In this document: in pieces, positions 1 to 8,224 of the stretch
Numbering within the stretch: position 1 is the stretch's first letter
Layout: the number at the start of each line of letters is the position of its first letter
NCBI RefSeq assembly: GCF_011801125.1
Contig: NZ_CP046171.1
Span: 7,192,001 to 7,256,000 of the forward strand
DNA from: Nocardia brasiliensis
Lineage (GTDB): Bacteria; Actinomycetota; Actinomycetes; Mycobacteriales; Mycobacteriaceae
Length of the DNA: 64,000 nucleotides
Reading direction: 5' to 3'
Position numbers and translations under genes: made by a program
The notes under the pieces: model-generated
What the model was told of the DNA's origin: nothing
Seen by the model: the letters and a program-made list of their open reading frames with translations, nothing else
The model's database searches: none

Positions 1-167
1 GCGCCGACCAGCCCGGCCAGGTAGGACAGGTACCCGGGCACCAGCGGCACGACACACGGCGACGCGAACGACACCAGCCCCGCCAGCAGGCAGGCACCGA
101 GGGCAAGCAGCAACGGTCCGGTCGCCGCGGTCTGCTGGAACGAATCTCCTACGGCGGCCAGCACCAT
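1..167 (-). CDS. ccdA: CcdA cytochrome c biogenesis membrane protein (N-terminal part, cut by window edge)
   Basis: CcdA passes reducing equivalents from cytoplasmic thioredoxin across the membrane so that extracytoplasmic apocytochrome c can bind haem. The visible N-terminus starts MVLAAVGDSF, enters a hydrophobic segment at about residue 12 and contains SFASPCVVPLVPGY, the family's conserved Cys-Pro motif in the first membrane helix. ATG at 167 gives a length like mycobacterial CcdA; an in-frame GTG at 209, overlapping the stop of the preceding ORF, is the alternative. It lies downstream of hemL, a phosphatase and a ResA-like thioredoxin, the order of M. tuberculosis Rv0524-Rv0527, so resB and ccsA probably follow beyond the edge (inference). 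Confidence 0.9.
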   Translation of the reverse strand, partial: MVLAAVGDSFQQTAATGPLLLALGACLLAGLVSFASPCVVPLVPGYLSYLAGLVG

Positions 168-195
168 CACCGCGCCACCGTGCTCGACGCGCGAT

Positions 196-447
196 TCACC
201 CGGCGTCACCGTCCGGTGTCTGCTCGACCGGCTCCTCGTCGCCGCGCACCACGATGCGCGGCTCGCTCGGTCCCTCGGCCGCGCCGAACAGCACGCCGAA
301 GTCGAGCAGCGAGTCCGCGGCTACGCTGCGCGGCACCGTGGCGATGCCCTTCCATCGGTCGTCCACGGCCCAGGCTCCGCCGATGCGGCGAGCCCCCTGC
401 CGGGGTCGACAGGCACGCAGGGTACGGGTGCGGCGATCGCGATTCAC
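196..447 (-). CDS. Small hypothetical protein (83 aa) between the thioredoxin and ccdA
   Basis: A GTG start at 447 overlaps the stop of the ResA-like gene by four bases (GTGA) and the frame runs 83 codons to a stop at 196, just inside the alternative start of ccdA. The first 27 residues are Arg-rich; the rest (VDDRWKGIATVPRS, then LLDFGVLFGAAEG and an acidic tail) looks like ordinary soluble protein and not like a frame shadow. No family recognised. M. tuberculosis has no gene at this position in the cognate operon as far as I recall, so this may be a lineage-specific insertion or a start-site misreading of the ccdA leader. Confidence 0.5.
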   Translation of the reverse strand: MNRDRRTRTLRACRPRQGARRIGGAWAVDDRWKGIATVPRSVAADSLLDFGVLFGAAEGPSEPRIVVRGDEEPVEQTPDGDAG

Positions 448-1085
448 TGTGCTTCCTCCGAGGCGATTTTTTGAACGATCGGTTGCAGATCGTCGGCGAG
501 CAACGCGCGCAGGAACACCGCGGCGACGCGGTGCTGACGATCCAAGACGAGGGTGGTGGGGATGACGCTGGTCGGGAAGTTCCCGCCGAGCGCGAGCAGC
601 GTACGCATGGACGGGTCGTAGATGGACGGGTAGCCGACCTTGTTGTCGACCACGAAGTCCTGCGCCTTGTCCTGCTGCGGGTCTCGGACATTGATACCGA
701 GGAAGGCAACGCCGCTGTCTTTCGTTGCCTCGTAGACCCTTTCGAGCGCGGGGGCCTCGGCGCGGCAGGGCCCGCACCACTGTCCCCACAGGTTGAGCAC
801 CACGACCTTGCCCGCGAAGTCGGCGACCGAGACGGTCTTGCCCGCGGTCATCAGGTCGGGCCCGGACAGCGGGCCGATGGTGCCGCGCGCGCTGGGCGGA
901 TCGTAGAAGATCTCGGTTTTGCCACCGGGCGAGACGAATTCGAAGGTGCCGCCCGAGGCCACCGCGTCGGTACCGCCGGAACACCCCGTGACCCCGGCGA
1001 GCAGGGCCAGGCATGCCAGGAGAGCGGGCACCACCCGCCGGGCCGCACGGGCGGGCGGGTTGCCGAACGCGGTGGTGGCGATCAT
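444..1085 (-). CDS. ResA/TlpA-like thioredoxin lipoprotein
   Basis: Extracytoplasmic thiol-disulfide oxidoreductase, expected to reduce the CXXCH thiols of apocytochrome c using electrons from CcdA. The 213-residue protein begins with a signal peptide ending in the lipobox LLAGVTGC (Cys near residue 36), followed by a thioredoxin/AhpC-TSA fold with the active site WGQWCGPCRAEAP around residues 105-117 and a cis-Pro region near SVIPTT. ATG at 1085 overlaps the stop of the upstream phosphatase by ATGA, so translation is coupled. Orthologous in position to M. tuberculosis Rv0526. The CGPC motif is intact. Confidence 0.9.
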   Translation of the reverse strand: MIATTAFGNPPARAARRVVPALLACLALLAGVTGCSGGTDAVASGGTFEFVSPGGKTEIFYDPPSARGTIGPLSGPDLMTAGKTVSVADFAGKVVVLNLWGQWCGPCRAEAPALERVYEATKDSGVAFLGINVRDPQQDKAQDFVVDNKVGYPSIYDPSMRTLLALGGNFPTSVIPTTLVLDRQHRVAAVFLRALLADDLQPIVQKIASEEAQ

Positions 1086-2056
1086 GCGCCGTGTACCGCG
1101 GGGTCCGAACCGCCGGCGGGCTCGGAGTAGACGATGTCGACGAGGGTGTCGCCCTGGTAGACCAGCGAGGTCAGCGAAGCGAGCGAGCACTGACGCACCC
1201 GGGGGTCGTGCCAGAGCCGCTGGCCCTGCAGGAATCGGCGCAGTGTCCAGACCGGCAGCTGATGCGAGACGAGCACGACCTCGCGCCCGGCCGCCTCCAC
1301 CCGCGCCTTGTTGACCGCGGCCAGCATGCGGTGCGCGATCTGCAGGTAGGGCTCGCCCCAGGACGGCGTGAACGGGTCGCGCAACTTCCACCAGTGCCGC
1401 GGCTTGCGCAGCGCGCCGTCGCCGACCGAGACCCGCAGGCCCTCGAACGTATTGCCCGCCTCGATCAGGTTCTCGTCGGTGCGCACGATCAATTGATGCT
1501 GCGCGGCAATGGGTTCGGCGGTCTCCTGCGCGCGCTGCAGCGGCGAGGCGATGACCATCGCGATGTCGTGGTCGGCCAGCGCCCGCGCGACCGCGCCCGC
1601 CTGCGAGCGGCCGGTCACCGAGAGGCTGAAGCCGGGCAGCCTGCCGTAGAGGATCCCGTTCGGGTTGTGCACCTCGCCGTGGCGCAGCACGTGCACGATC
1701 GTCTCCACCGGTTCGGTGCTGTGCCGCAGCGCCGCCGATGACGGCTGCTTGGCCGCGGAATCGGCTGCGGCCCGGTCTGTTTCGGCGACCGCGGGGGTCG
1801 GCCGCACGCTACCGGACGCGGCGGCGGCGAACTGCGCGCCCGCGTCGACGACCGTCGAATCGGCGGTCTCGGGCTCGGTCCCGGCTTCGGCGACCGGCGC
1901 GGCGGCATCGGTGAGCGCGGCGGTCTCGGCCGCGGCGATCTCCGGATCGGCGCTTGCCGGGACGTCGGCGTCCGGCGTCTCGGCCGGTGCTGCGGCTTCG
2001 GTGGGCTGCTCTAGCTCGCGCTTGTCGGCGTCGGGCTGATCGTGATCGGGGCTCAC
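1082..2056 (-). CDS. Histidine phosphatase (phosphoglycerate mutase-like) with a long acidic/Ala-rich N-terminal extension
   Basis: Histidine-phosphatase-superfamily enzyme, positional equivalent of Rv0525; substrate unknown. The catalytic domain starts near residue 120 with [14 protein letters not shown] (RHG phospho-acceptor His), has the LQRAQET Arg motif and the second catalytic His in VSHQLPVW. About 115 residues in front are low-complexity Ala/Glu/Asp/Pro and are not part of the fold. The ATG at 2056 overlaps the hemL stop (ATGA), which supports this start even though it gives an unusually long protein (324 aa; the family core is about 200). Confidence 0.87.
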   Translation of the reverse strand: MSPDHDQPDADKRELEQPTEAAAPAETPDADVPASADPEIAAAETAALTDAAAPVAEAGTEPETADSTVVDAGAQFAAAASGSVRPTPAVAETDRAAADSAAKQPSSAALRHSTEPVETIVHVLRHGEVHNPNGILYGRLPGFSLSVTGRSQAGAVARALADHDIAMVIASPLQRAQETAEPIAAQHQLIVRTDENLIEAGNTFEGLRVSVGDGALRKPRHWWKLRDPFTPSWGEPYLQIAHRMLAAVNKARVEAAGREVVLVSHQLPVWTLRRFLQGQRLWHDPRVRQCSLASLTSLVYQGDTLVDIVYSEPAGGSDPAVHGA

Positions 2057-3390
2057 GCGCGGGATCCTTCGGGAGTGGCGGCCGCGGCCGCGTGTGCGGC
2101 GGCGGGCAGGGCTGCGGCGATTCGGTCGAACGCGTCCTCGTCGAGCGCCGCGGAGACGAACCAGGTCTCGAACGCGCTGGGCGGCGCGTACACGCCACCG
2201 TCGAGCAGGGCATGGAAGAACGCGGGGTAGCGCCAGGTCTGACTCGCCTTGGCGGCGGCGTAGTCGGTGACCGGGCGTTCGGTGAAGAACACGCTCACCA
2301 TATTGCCCGCGAACTGCACCCGGTGCTCGACCCCGGCCGCGCTCAGCGCCTCGCCGAAGAGCGCGCCGAGTCGTTGGGCATTGCGGTCCAGCGCCGCGTA
2401 CACCGTGTCGTCGGCCGCGCGCAGCGTGGCGAGCCCGGCGGCGACCGCGACCGGGTTACCGGACAGCGTGCCCGCCTGATAGACCGGGCCGAGCGGGGCC
2501 AGGCTGTGCATGATCTCGGCGCGACCGCCGAACGCGGCGGCGGGCAGGCCGCCGCTCATCACCTTGCCGAAGGTGTAGAGATCGCCCGCGACGCCCTCGT
2601 GCCCGAACCAGCCCGCCGAGCTCACCCGGAATCCGGTCATCACCTCGTCCATGATGAGCAGCGCGCCGTGCTCGGCGGTGAGCCTGCGCAGGCCCGCGTT
2701 GAAGCCGGGTTGCGGCGCGACGGTGCCCATGTTGCCCGCGGCGGCCTCGGTGATCACGCACGCGATCGAGTCCGGATGCGCCGCGAAGGCGGCCGCGACG
2801 GCCTCGAGATCGTTGTACGGCAGCACGAGGGTGTCGGCCGCCTGTGCGCCGGTGACGCCCGGCGAGGTAGGTAGCCCGAGGGTCGCCACGCCGGACCCGG
2901 CGTCGGCCAGCAACGCGTCGACATGCCCGTGATAGCAGCCGGCGAACTTGATGATCTTGGCGCGACCGGTGTAGCCGCGCGCCAGGCGCACCGCGCTCAT
3001 CGTGGCCTCGGTGCCGGAGTTCACCAGCCGCACCCGATCCACCGGCGCCACCCGCGCGGCGATCGCCTCGGCCAGTTCGATCTCCGCCTCGGTGGGCGCA
3101 CCGAACGACAAGCCGCCGACCGCGGCGCGGCGCACCGCCTCGACCACCTCGGGATGGGCGTGGCCGAGAATCATCGGCCCCCACGAACACACCAGGTCGA
3201 CGTACTCGTTTCCATCGGCGTCGACCAGGGTGTAGCCGTTGGCGGACGCGATGAATCGCGGTGTGCCACCGACCGAGTTGAAGGCACGCACCGGGGAATT
3301 GACCCCACCCGGTATCACCGAACAAGCCCGGTCGAAGAGCTGAGCGGAAACCGGCACCGATGCGCTGGTCACGCGCGGAGAAGAACTCAC
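2053..3390 (-). CDS. hemL: Glutamate-1-semialdehyde 2,1-aminomutase
   Basis: PLP-dependent enzyme converting glutamate-1-semialdehyde to 5-aminolevulinate, the second step of the C5 haem pathway that begins with HemA in this window. The protein shows [14 protein letters not shown] at the N-terminus, a GTEA phosphate-binding segment and the PLP lysine in [15 protein letters not shown]. The GTG at 3390 gives 445 aa, close to the 462 aa of M. tuberculosis HemL; GGAGG lies only two bases upstream of it, so a GTG at 3372 is the alternative, and the open frame back to 3543 looks non-coding. It heads the hemL-phosphatase-thioredoxin-ccdA operon. Confidence 0.93.
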   Translation of the reverse strand: MSSSPRVTSASVPVSAQLFDRACSVIPGGVNSPVRAFNSVGGTPRFIASANGYTLVDADGNEYVDLVCSWGPMILGHAHPEVVEAVRRAAVGGLSFGAPTEAEIELAEAIAARVAPVDRVRLVNSGTEATMSAVRLARGYTGRAKIIKFAGCYHGHVDALLADAGSGVATLGLPTSPGVTGAQAADTLVLPYNDLEAVAAAFAAHPDSIACVITEAAAGNMGTVAPQPGFNAGLRRLTAEHGALLIMDEVMTGFRVSSAGWFGHEGVAGDLYTFGKVMSGGLPAAAFGGRAEIMHSLAPLGPVYQAGTLSGNPVAVAAGLATLRAADDTVYAALDRNAQRLGALFGEALSAAGVEHRVQFAGNMVSVFFTERPVTDYAAAKASQTWRYPAFFHALLDGGVYAPPSAFETWFVSAALDEDAFDRIAAALPAAAHAAAAATPEGSRA

Positions 3391-3564
3391 GACCTCCAGT
3401 GTCGCAGCCCCTCCGGAACGGGTCGACGACAGGGTCTGTGCCCTCGCGCGCAGAAGTGACGCGGATCGCAACACGCCGGGCCTGCGTTTACGGCGTATTC
3501 GGTGGCCGACGGATTGCCGGTGCGTAATCTCGGGCGTCAACACTCATCGGCCGAGAGGGATTTC

Positions 3565-3948
3565 ATGCGGTTTGCCATGTTCAGTGCTGCGGTGTCCACG
3601 GCGCTCGTCGGCGCGGCGATCGCGCTCGGCGCGGGTTCGGCGCAGGCGGCCGAGCCGGTCGCGCAACCCGATCGACTGGGACTGCAACTGAGCCATGCGG
3701 AGACCGAGACCGTGGCGGGCGGGCCGATTCCGGCGCTGATCAGCATGGTGGTGCCGCTCAACCGGATCGGCGTCGGGCTCAAGGCCGACACCTCGATCTA
3801 CAAGGACGAGAACGGTGGCGTGCACGCGTCGCTGCGGCAGGCGATCATGGAGGCGGCCGATCGCCCCGACGGGACGATCACCCTGTTCCTGAACGCACCG
3901 GGCACCCGCAACGGCCGCGTGCTCGACATCTACCAGAACTGGAGCTGA
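3565..3948 (+). CDS. Small secreted protein (127 aa), function unknown
   Basis: Begins MRFAMFSAAVSTALVG with a classical Sec signal peptide ending around AQAAEP (cleavage after about residue 28). The mature part (about 100 aa) has no Cys, no membrane segment and no family I recognise. GAGAGGGA at 3553-3560 is a good Shine-Dalgarno and selects this ATG over the in-frame upstream one at 3502. It is divergent from hemL. Small secreted proteins like this are common in Nocardia and Mycobacterium; no function is assigned. Confidence 0.75.
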   Translation: MRFAMFSAAVSTALVGAAIALGAGSAQAAEPVAQPDRLGLQLSHAETETVAGGPIPALISMVVPLNRIGVGLKADTSIYKDENGGVHASLRQAIMEAADRPDGTITLFLNAPGTRNGRVLDIYQNWS

Positions 3949-3970
3949 CGCTCCGTCTGCCGGAACCGGT

Positions 3971-4204
3971 TCAGCTGTACATGCACGGCGTCTGCGGCGC
4001 GATGGTGTGCAGCATGCACATGAACGAGTTGTACGGCCCAGCGGAACCGGATTCCGGCACCAGCACCGGCGCGTCGACGGCGCCCGCGGCAACCTCCGCG
4101 GGCTCGAGCGGAAGGCCCGTGTTCGCACCCGCCGGTGCGGCGCCGACTCCGATCGCGGCGGCAAACGCCAGTGCGGCACAGACTTTCACAGCAAGCCGGT
4201 TCAT
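3971..4204 (-). CDS. Small secreted two-cysteine protein (77 aa)
   Basis: Starts MNRLAVKVCAALAFAAAIGV with a signal peptide ending near APAGANTG; the mature chain is only about 45 residues and ends FMCMLHTIAPQTPCMYS, with two Cys ten residues apart at the extreme C-terminus that could form a disulfide loop. GAGG about 11 bases before the ATG is a plausible ribosome site. Its downstream neighbour (4313-4552) has the same layout with a C-terminal Cys pair, so the two may be distant paralogues. No family recognised. Confidence 0.65.
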   Translation of the reverse strand: MNRLAVKVCAALAFAAAIGVGAAPAGANTGLPLEPAEVAAGAVDAPVLVPESGSAGPYNSFMCMLHTIAPQTPCMYS

Positions 4205-4312
4205 CAATCCCTGTCCTCTTGATCGGTTCGTCCGAATGACAGCCGAAATCCTAACGGCCGCAGCGGTATTGTGGCCTACCGCGGACCGCGGCGGAGATCG
4301 GTTGCCGCGACT

Positions 4313-4552
4313 CTAGGTGATCCCGACGCAGAACATGGCAGAACCGGTCGTCGCAAGGCAGGCCAAAGGCGCGGGCAGCACGTGCAGCAGTGGCGCGGGC
4401 GAGGATTGGACCAGGGCGGGCGGCGGCGCGGCGGGCCCTGCCGCGGAAACCTCGGCGGGTGCCGCGGCGGCCGTGACCACGGTGGCCGCGCCGATCAGAC
4501 CTGCGGCGGCCACGCCGGACAGCGTGCGCTTGACGGGGGCTGTTGGTTTCAT
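4313..4552 (-). CDS. Small secreted two-cysteine protein (79 aa)
   Basis: Starts MKPTAPVKRTLSGVAAAGLI, has an Ala-rich signal peptide or membrane anchor (residues 10-35) and ends LACLATTGSAMFCVGIT, with two Cys nine residues apart near the C-terminus. The layout mirrors the gene at 3971-4204: N-terminal export signal, short Pro/Ala-rich linker, C-terminal Cys loop of about 10 residues. The ribosome site is weak (GGGA about 11 bases upstream). Function unknown; the gene could also be a lipid-free cell-wall peptide. Codon use is ordinary for the region. Confidence 0.6.
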   Translation of the reverse strand: MKPTAPVKRTLSGVAAAGLIGAATVVTAAAAPAEVSAAGPAAPPPALVQSSPAPLLHVLPAPLACLATTGSAMFCVGIT

Positions 4553-4594
4553 GCGTCGGATGTTCCCGCGCGTGCGGAATCGAAACGGTCGAGA

Positions 4595-4843
4595 TCAGCG
4601 CGCCCGGCGCCGGCGCACCAGCCGGGCGACCGCGTCGATGAGGAACAGTCCCGCGACGGCGCCGAGCACCGCCGCGAGCAACAGCCACGGCCCGACATAG
4701 CGGGTCGCGACGAACTCCGGCGCCCGATCGAGCGCGGCGAAGGTGCTGGTGCGAATGCCTGCCCGCCAGCTGGCCACCGCGGCGACGAGCAGGAGCACCG
4801 CCAGGCCGAGTTCGCCGACGAGCACCGCGATCCATCCCCTCAT
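4595..4843 (-). CDS. Small membrane protein (82 aa, two helices)
   Basis: The ATG at 4843 overlaps the stop of the upstream gene by ATGA, which fixes the start (the longer frame back to 5083 is a shadow). MRGWIAVLVGELGLAVLLLV forms a first membrane helix (residues 5-28) and WLLLAAVLGAVAGLFLIDAV a second (about 52-72), with a basic RLVRRRRAR tail that should lie in the cytoplasm. No family recognised; probably functions with the gene it is coupled to (4840-5385). Confidence 0.7.
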   Translation of the reverse strand: MRGWIAVLVGELGLAVLLLVAAVASWRAGIRTSTFAALDRAPEFVATRYVGPWLLLAAVLGAVAGLFLIDAVARLVRRRRAR

Positions 4844-5385
4844 CGGTCCGCTCCGTTCTCGCTGGGCTCGTCCTCGCCCTCCGGTGGGTTGGCCACGGGA
4901 TCGACCGCGTCGGACTTGTTCCCGATGGTCGTCTCGAGCGCGGCCCGCAGCGCGCGGTGATCCCGCGCCCATGCTTGCACGTACCCGCCGTCGGCCAGGC
5001 GCAGGCCGATCCCGGTGCGCCGCCGCGGCACTCCGCTCAGCTCGCCGAGCGCTCGCGCGGATTCCCATTCCTCGTCGTCCCACGCGTCTTCGTCGCGTTC
5101 GGGCAGCACGGCGGCGATGGTGCTGAGCGGCAGCGTCTCGGTGCCCTGCCGCAGCGTGGTGCCGGTGAGCTCGACGCTGACGTGCCGCCGCCCCGCGACC
5201 ACCTGCAGCACAACGAAACCCGCGATCAGCGAGCCGCAGAAGAGGAGTGCGAACCAGTGCACGGCGCTACCGGTGGCCAGTTCCAGAATCAGGATGATCA
5301 AGCAGAGAATGGGCCCGTAGGCCGTGGTTCGCCAGCGCGCGCCCGGCTCGGCGAACAGGATATTCGCGTCGTCGGTGGTGATCAT
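4840..5385 (-). CDS. Conserved membrane protein with N-terminal helix pair and cytoplasmic domain (181 aa)
   Basis: Begins MITTDDANILFAEPGARW and has two hydrophobic segments (about 29-50 and 52-75) followed by a soluble domain with an acidic stretch (ERDEDAWDDEEWE, around 105) and a domain ending DHRALRAALETTIG. The arrangement of two short N-terminal helices and a DUF3093-like beta-rich remainder is known from actinobacterial hypothetical proteins, but I cannot confirm the family. Translationally coupled to the 82-aa membrane protein downstream by ATGA. The alternative upstream start at 5406 adds only MRVGRCR. Confidence 0.7.
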   Translation of the reverse strand: MITTDDANILFAEPGARWRTTAYGPILCLIILILELATGSAVHWFALLFCGSLIAGFVVLQVVAGRRHVSVELTGTTLRQGTETLPLSTIAAVLPERDEDAWDDEEWESARALGELSGVPRRRTGIGLRLADGGYVQAWARDHRALRAALETTIGNKSDAVDPVANPPEGEDEPSENGADR

Positions 5386-5449
5386 GCGGCACCGGCCGAC
5401 ACGCACCCGACCGAGCGGGCACCGCGAATCGACAAGGGAGCGGACAGAA

Positions 5450-5569
5450 TCAGCGAGTCAGACCCGGCAACAGCAGCACGGCGACGGTGAGGACCCCGAA
5501 CAGAACCAGCAGGCTCAACACGGCCAGCTCGCGCCGAATGCTCTGCGGCTGTTGGATCACCACTCGCAT
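5450..5569 (-). CDS. Single-helix membrane micropeptide (39 aa)
   Basis: ATG at 5569 is preceded by a near-perfect Shine-Dalgarno (GGAGG, then CAGCA, then ATG), one of the best in the window, so a real short gene is likely. The peptide starts MRVVIQQPQSIRRELAV and continues as one hydrophobic helix (about residues 17-36) ending PGLTR, giving an N-in orientation. Nothing identifies a partner; it stands alone between the membrane gene at 4840-5385 and the one at 5704-6243. Confidence 0.65.
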   Translation of the reverse strand: MRVVIQQPQSIRRELAVLSLLVLFGVLTVAVLLLPGLTR

Positions 5570-5703
5570 TGCTGCCTCCGATTCCCCGGAGCGACCTGCG
5601 ACGCACAACAACGCTTGACAGCCAACTACCGGTTCCCATGTCCACTGTGACAACCCTCACGATACATGCCGACCTGGGCCCGGCAAACTCGGGCGCCGCT
5701 TGT

Positions 5704-6243
5704 TCACCGGCGGCTCACCTGGAAATACGCCGTGGATTCCGGCCGGTGCGCCAGGTAGACGGCGCCGCCCGCGAGCACCGCCTGCACGATCGCGGCGCCC
5801 CCCGCGACCAGCGAGGCGGCACCGGTCACCGCGTCGAACGCGAACAGCGCGCCGACGCCGACCACGATGAGCCAGACCCCCGCGATGGTGAGCAGGGTGC
5901 GCGCCCACTGCTTGCCGCGGGCGAACTGGTGCACGACCAGCAACGCCACCCCGGCCACCGCCAGCCCGATCACCACCACGACCACGTAGACCAGCGCCAC
6001 CATCAGCTCGGCGCCTGCCATGGTGACCTGCGGGTCCTTCTCCTTGGCCTGATCGAAGACCTGCTTGGCGAAGCTGTGCCGCTGCGCGAGCGCGGCGAGC
6101 ACCGACGCGACCAGCTGGACGACACCGAATCCGACCACGCCCCACCACAATTGCCGGGCGGTTCCGACGTCGGTCGGCATCGGCGGCGGCGCGGATGGCG
6201 CGGGTGGATACGGCGCGCCGCTCGGTCTCGGCAGGTTGTTCAC
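5704..6243 (-). CDS. Four-helix membrane protein downstream of hemB
   Basis: 179-residue integral membrane protein: a Pro-rich cytoplasmic N-terminus (residues 1-25), then helices at about 33-52, 78-103, 112-133 and 140-165, and a charged tail. ATG at 6243 overlaps the hemB stop by ATGA. Membrane proteins occupy the same place after hemB in mycobacteria (Rv0513), so this is probably its counterpart, although similarity was not tested. Function unknown. Confidence 0.82.
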   Translation of the reverse strand: MNNLPRPSGAPYPPAPSAPPPMPTDVGTARQLWWGVVGFGVVQLVASVLAALAQRHSFAKQVFDQAKEKDPQVTMAGAELMVALVYVVVVVIGLAVAGVALLVVHQFARGKQWARTLLTIAGVWLIVVGVGALFAFDAVTGAASLVAGGAAIVQAVLAGGAVYLAHRPESTAYFQVSRR

Positions 6244-7217
6244 GACAACCAGTGTGCGGCCTCGGTCGCCCAGTAGGTCAGCACGATGTCCGCACCCGCC
6301 CGGCGGATGCCCATGAGCGATTCGAGCACGGCGCCGCGCCGGTCGATCCAGCCCCGCTCGGCGGCGGCGGTGATCATCGCGTACTCACCGGAGATCTGGT
6401 AGGCCGCGACCGGGACGGTCGAGTGGTCGGCGACGTCGCGCAGGATGTCCAGATACGACATGGCCGGCTTCACCATGACGAGGTCCGCGCCCTCGGCCAG
6501 GTCGAGTTCCAGCTCGCGGATCGCCTCGCGGCGGTTCGCCGAGTCCTGCTGGTAGGTGCGCCGATCGCCCTCCAGCGAGGAGGCGACGGCCTCGCGGAAC
6601 GGACCGTAGAACGCGGAGGCGTACTTGACCGCGTAGGCCAGGATGCCGGTGTCCGTGCGGCCGACCGCGTCCAGGCCGCGCCGGATCGCGCCGACCTGGC
6701 CGTCCATCATGCCGCTGGTGCCGAGCAGGTCGGCGCCGGAGGCGGCCTGGGCGAGCGCCATCTCCACGTAGCGGTGCAGCGTGGCGTCGTTGTCCACGGA
6801 ACCGTCGGCGGCGAGCACGCCGCAGTGACCGTGATCGGTGAACTCGTCCAGGCAGGTGTCGGCCATCAGCACGGTGGCCGAGCCGACCTCGTCGGACAGC
6901 GCGCGCAGACCGCGGTTGAGGATCCCGTCGGGATCGCTGGCCTGGCTGCCCGAGGCGTCCTTGTCCTCGGGGCGCGGGATGCCGAACAGCATGAGCCCGC
7001 CGACGCCCGCGGCCACCGCCTCGACGGCGGCCTTGCGTAGCGAATCCATGGAGTGCTGCACGACGCCGGGCATCGAGCCGATCTCCTGCGGCTCGTCCAG
7101 TCCGTCGGCGACGAACATCGGCAACACCAATTGCCGTGGCTCCAGTGTGGTTTCGGCCACGAGACGACGCAGTGCGGGGGTACGGCGCAACCGCCGCGGG
7201 CGGTCCAATCCGGTCAT
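6240..7217 (-). CDS. hemB: Delta-aminolevulinic acid dehydratase (porphobilinogen synthase)
   Basis: Condenses two 5-aminolevulinates to porphobilinogen in cytoplasmic haem synthesis. The 325-residue protein carries both Schiff-base lysines (AYAVKYASAFYGPFR and LVMVKPAMSYLD) and the Cys-rich metal site MADTCLDEFTDHGHCG typical of zinc-type enzymes. The start ATG at 7217 has no Shine-Dalgarno but TATGGT lies six bases upstream, the arrangement of a leaderless mRNA. In mycobacteria hemB is contiguous with hemD; here about 2.8 kb containing three plus-strand genes separates it from hemD. Confidence 0.96.
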   Translation of the reverse strand: MTGLDRPRRLRRTPALRRLVAETTLEPRQLVLPMFVADGLDEPQEIGSMPGVVQHSMDSLRKAAVEAVAAGVGGLMLFGIPRPEDKDASGSQASDPDGILNRGLRALSDEVGSATVLMADTCLDEFTDHGHCGVLAADGSVDNDATLHRYVEMALAQAASGADLLGTSGMMDGQVGAIRRGLDAVGRTDTGILAYAVKYASAFYGPFREAVASSLEGDRRTYQQDSANRREAIRELELDLAEGADLVMVKPAMSYLDILRDVADHSTVPVAAYQISGEYAMITAAAERGWIDRRGAVLESLMGIRRAGADIVLTYWATEAAHWLS

Positions 7218-7428
7218 ATTCGCACCATACGCCCGGCGGCGAACACGGTCGCGCGCACCCGGCACGGCCGAGGGTGCCGACCGGCCGCGCGGCCCGCCGG
7301 TTTCCCGCGAACACGGGGTGAACCGGAACCCGGCGACCCGGCGACTGTCCCGGTGCTCGAAATCACACCGCGGTCGCGGATCGATGGCGCATACTCCGAC
7401 AGGAGGGCGAGACCCCCTGGGGGACTTC

Positions 7429-8214
7429 ATGACCGAATCGCACACCGAAATCTCGCTGGCCCGAGCCGCCGACTTCGAATCGTGGGTGGCGGTATTGCTC
7501 GCGGACTGGTGGCCCGTGCTCACCGGCGGACTGGCACCACCGCAGACCACCCTGCGCGCCTGGCGGGCCGTGGACGGCGACAGGCAGATCTTCCGGGTCG
7601 AGCTGATCGCCCGGCAGTCGGCCGAGGTCGGCATCATGAGCGTGGCGCGCGCGGCGTTCGACCAGCTCGGCATGCGCCCGGACGAGCACGAATGGACACA
7701 GAGTCAGGGCAGGCACCTGGTCGGGCACACCGAGGACGCCACCGTGCAGCTGCGCTTCTCCGATACCGCGCACACCGTGTTCCTGCGGCTGCAGAGCAGG
7801 CCGTGTCCCGTCTCGGTGGCGGGCGGCAGGCAGTTGAGCGCCCTCCCGGACGCGAACCTGCCGTTCCCCGACACCACGACCGGCCCGCTCGACATCCGGG
7901 TCGCGCGCAACAGCGCCCGGCACCTGCTCGCGCAGCACAGCGCGCGATTCGCCACGCCAGCCGACCCGTTCCAGCTCGCACCGCAGGGCCACGTCTCGGA
8001 CGTGGGCTGGGCGTTCGTCTTTCCCTGGTCGACCACGTCCTGGTACACCGACGGTGCGGCGCCGGTGCTCGCACCGGGTGTCAAAGGGCCGATAGTGGTA
8101 GTGAAGGACACTGGAGACACCTGGTTGCTGGACAGCCTCAGCAGCTACGACTCACAACTCGCCGGCTACGCCGACGCCAACGGCTACCGGCACGGCACAT
8201 CCGATTCGGCCTGA
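7429..8214 (+). CDS. Conserved protein with a C-terminal YrhB/Imm35-like segment
   Basis: 261 residues, cytoplasmic, no signal peptide. GGGGGA five bases before the ATG at 7429 sets the start. Residues 1-165 form an alpha/beta region I do not recognise. Residues about 165-255 (AQHSARFATPADPFQL, then GWAFVFPWSTTSWY, then IVVVKDTGDTWLLDS) resemble the YrhB/Imm35 domain found in immunity proteins of bacterial toxin systems, where a short beta strand pair ends in a diacidic turn. That assignment is by eye and tentative. It is ten bases upstream of a Sel1-repeat gene and probably co-transcribed with it. Confidence 0.75.
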   Translation: MTESHTEISLARAADFESWVAVLLADWWPVLTGGLAPPQTTLRAWRAVDGDRQIFRVELIARQSAEVGIMSVARAAFDQLGMRPDEHEWTQSQGRHLVGHTEDATVQLRFSDTAHTVFLRLQSRPCPVSVAGGRQLSALPDANLPFPDTTTGPLDIRVARNSARHLLAQHSARFATPADPFQLAPQGHVSDVGWAFVFPWSTTSWYTDGAAPVLAPGVKGPIVVVKDTGDTWLLDSLSSYDSQLAGYADANGYRHGTSDSA

Positions 8215-8224
8215 AAGGTCCGCG

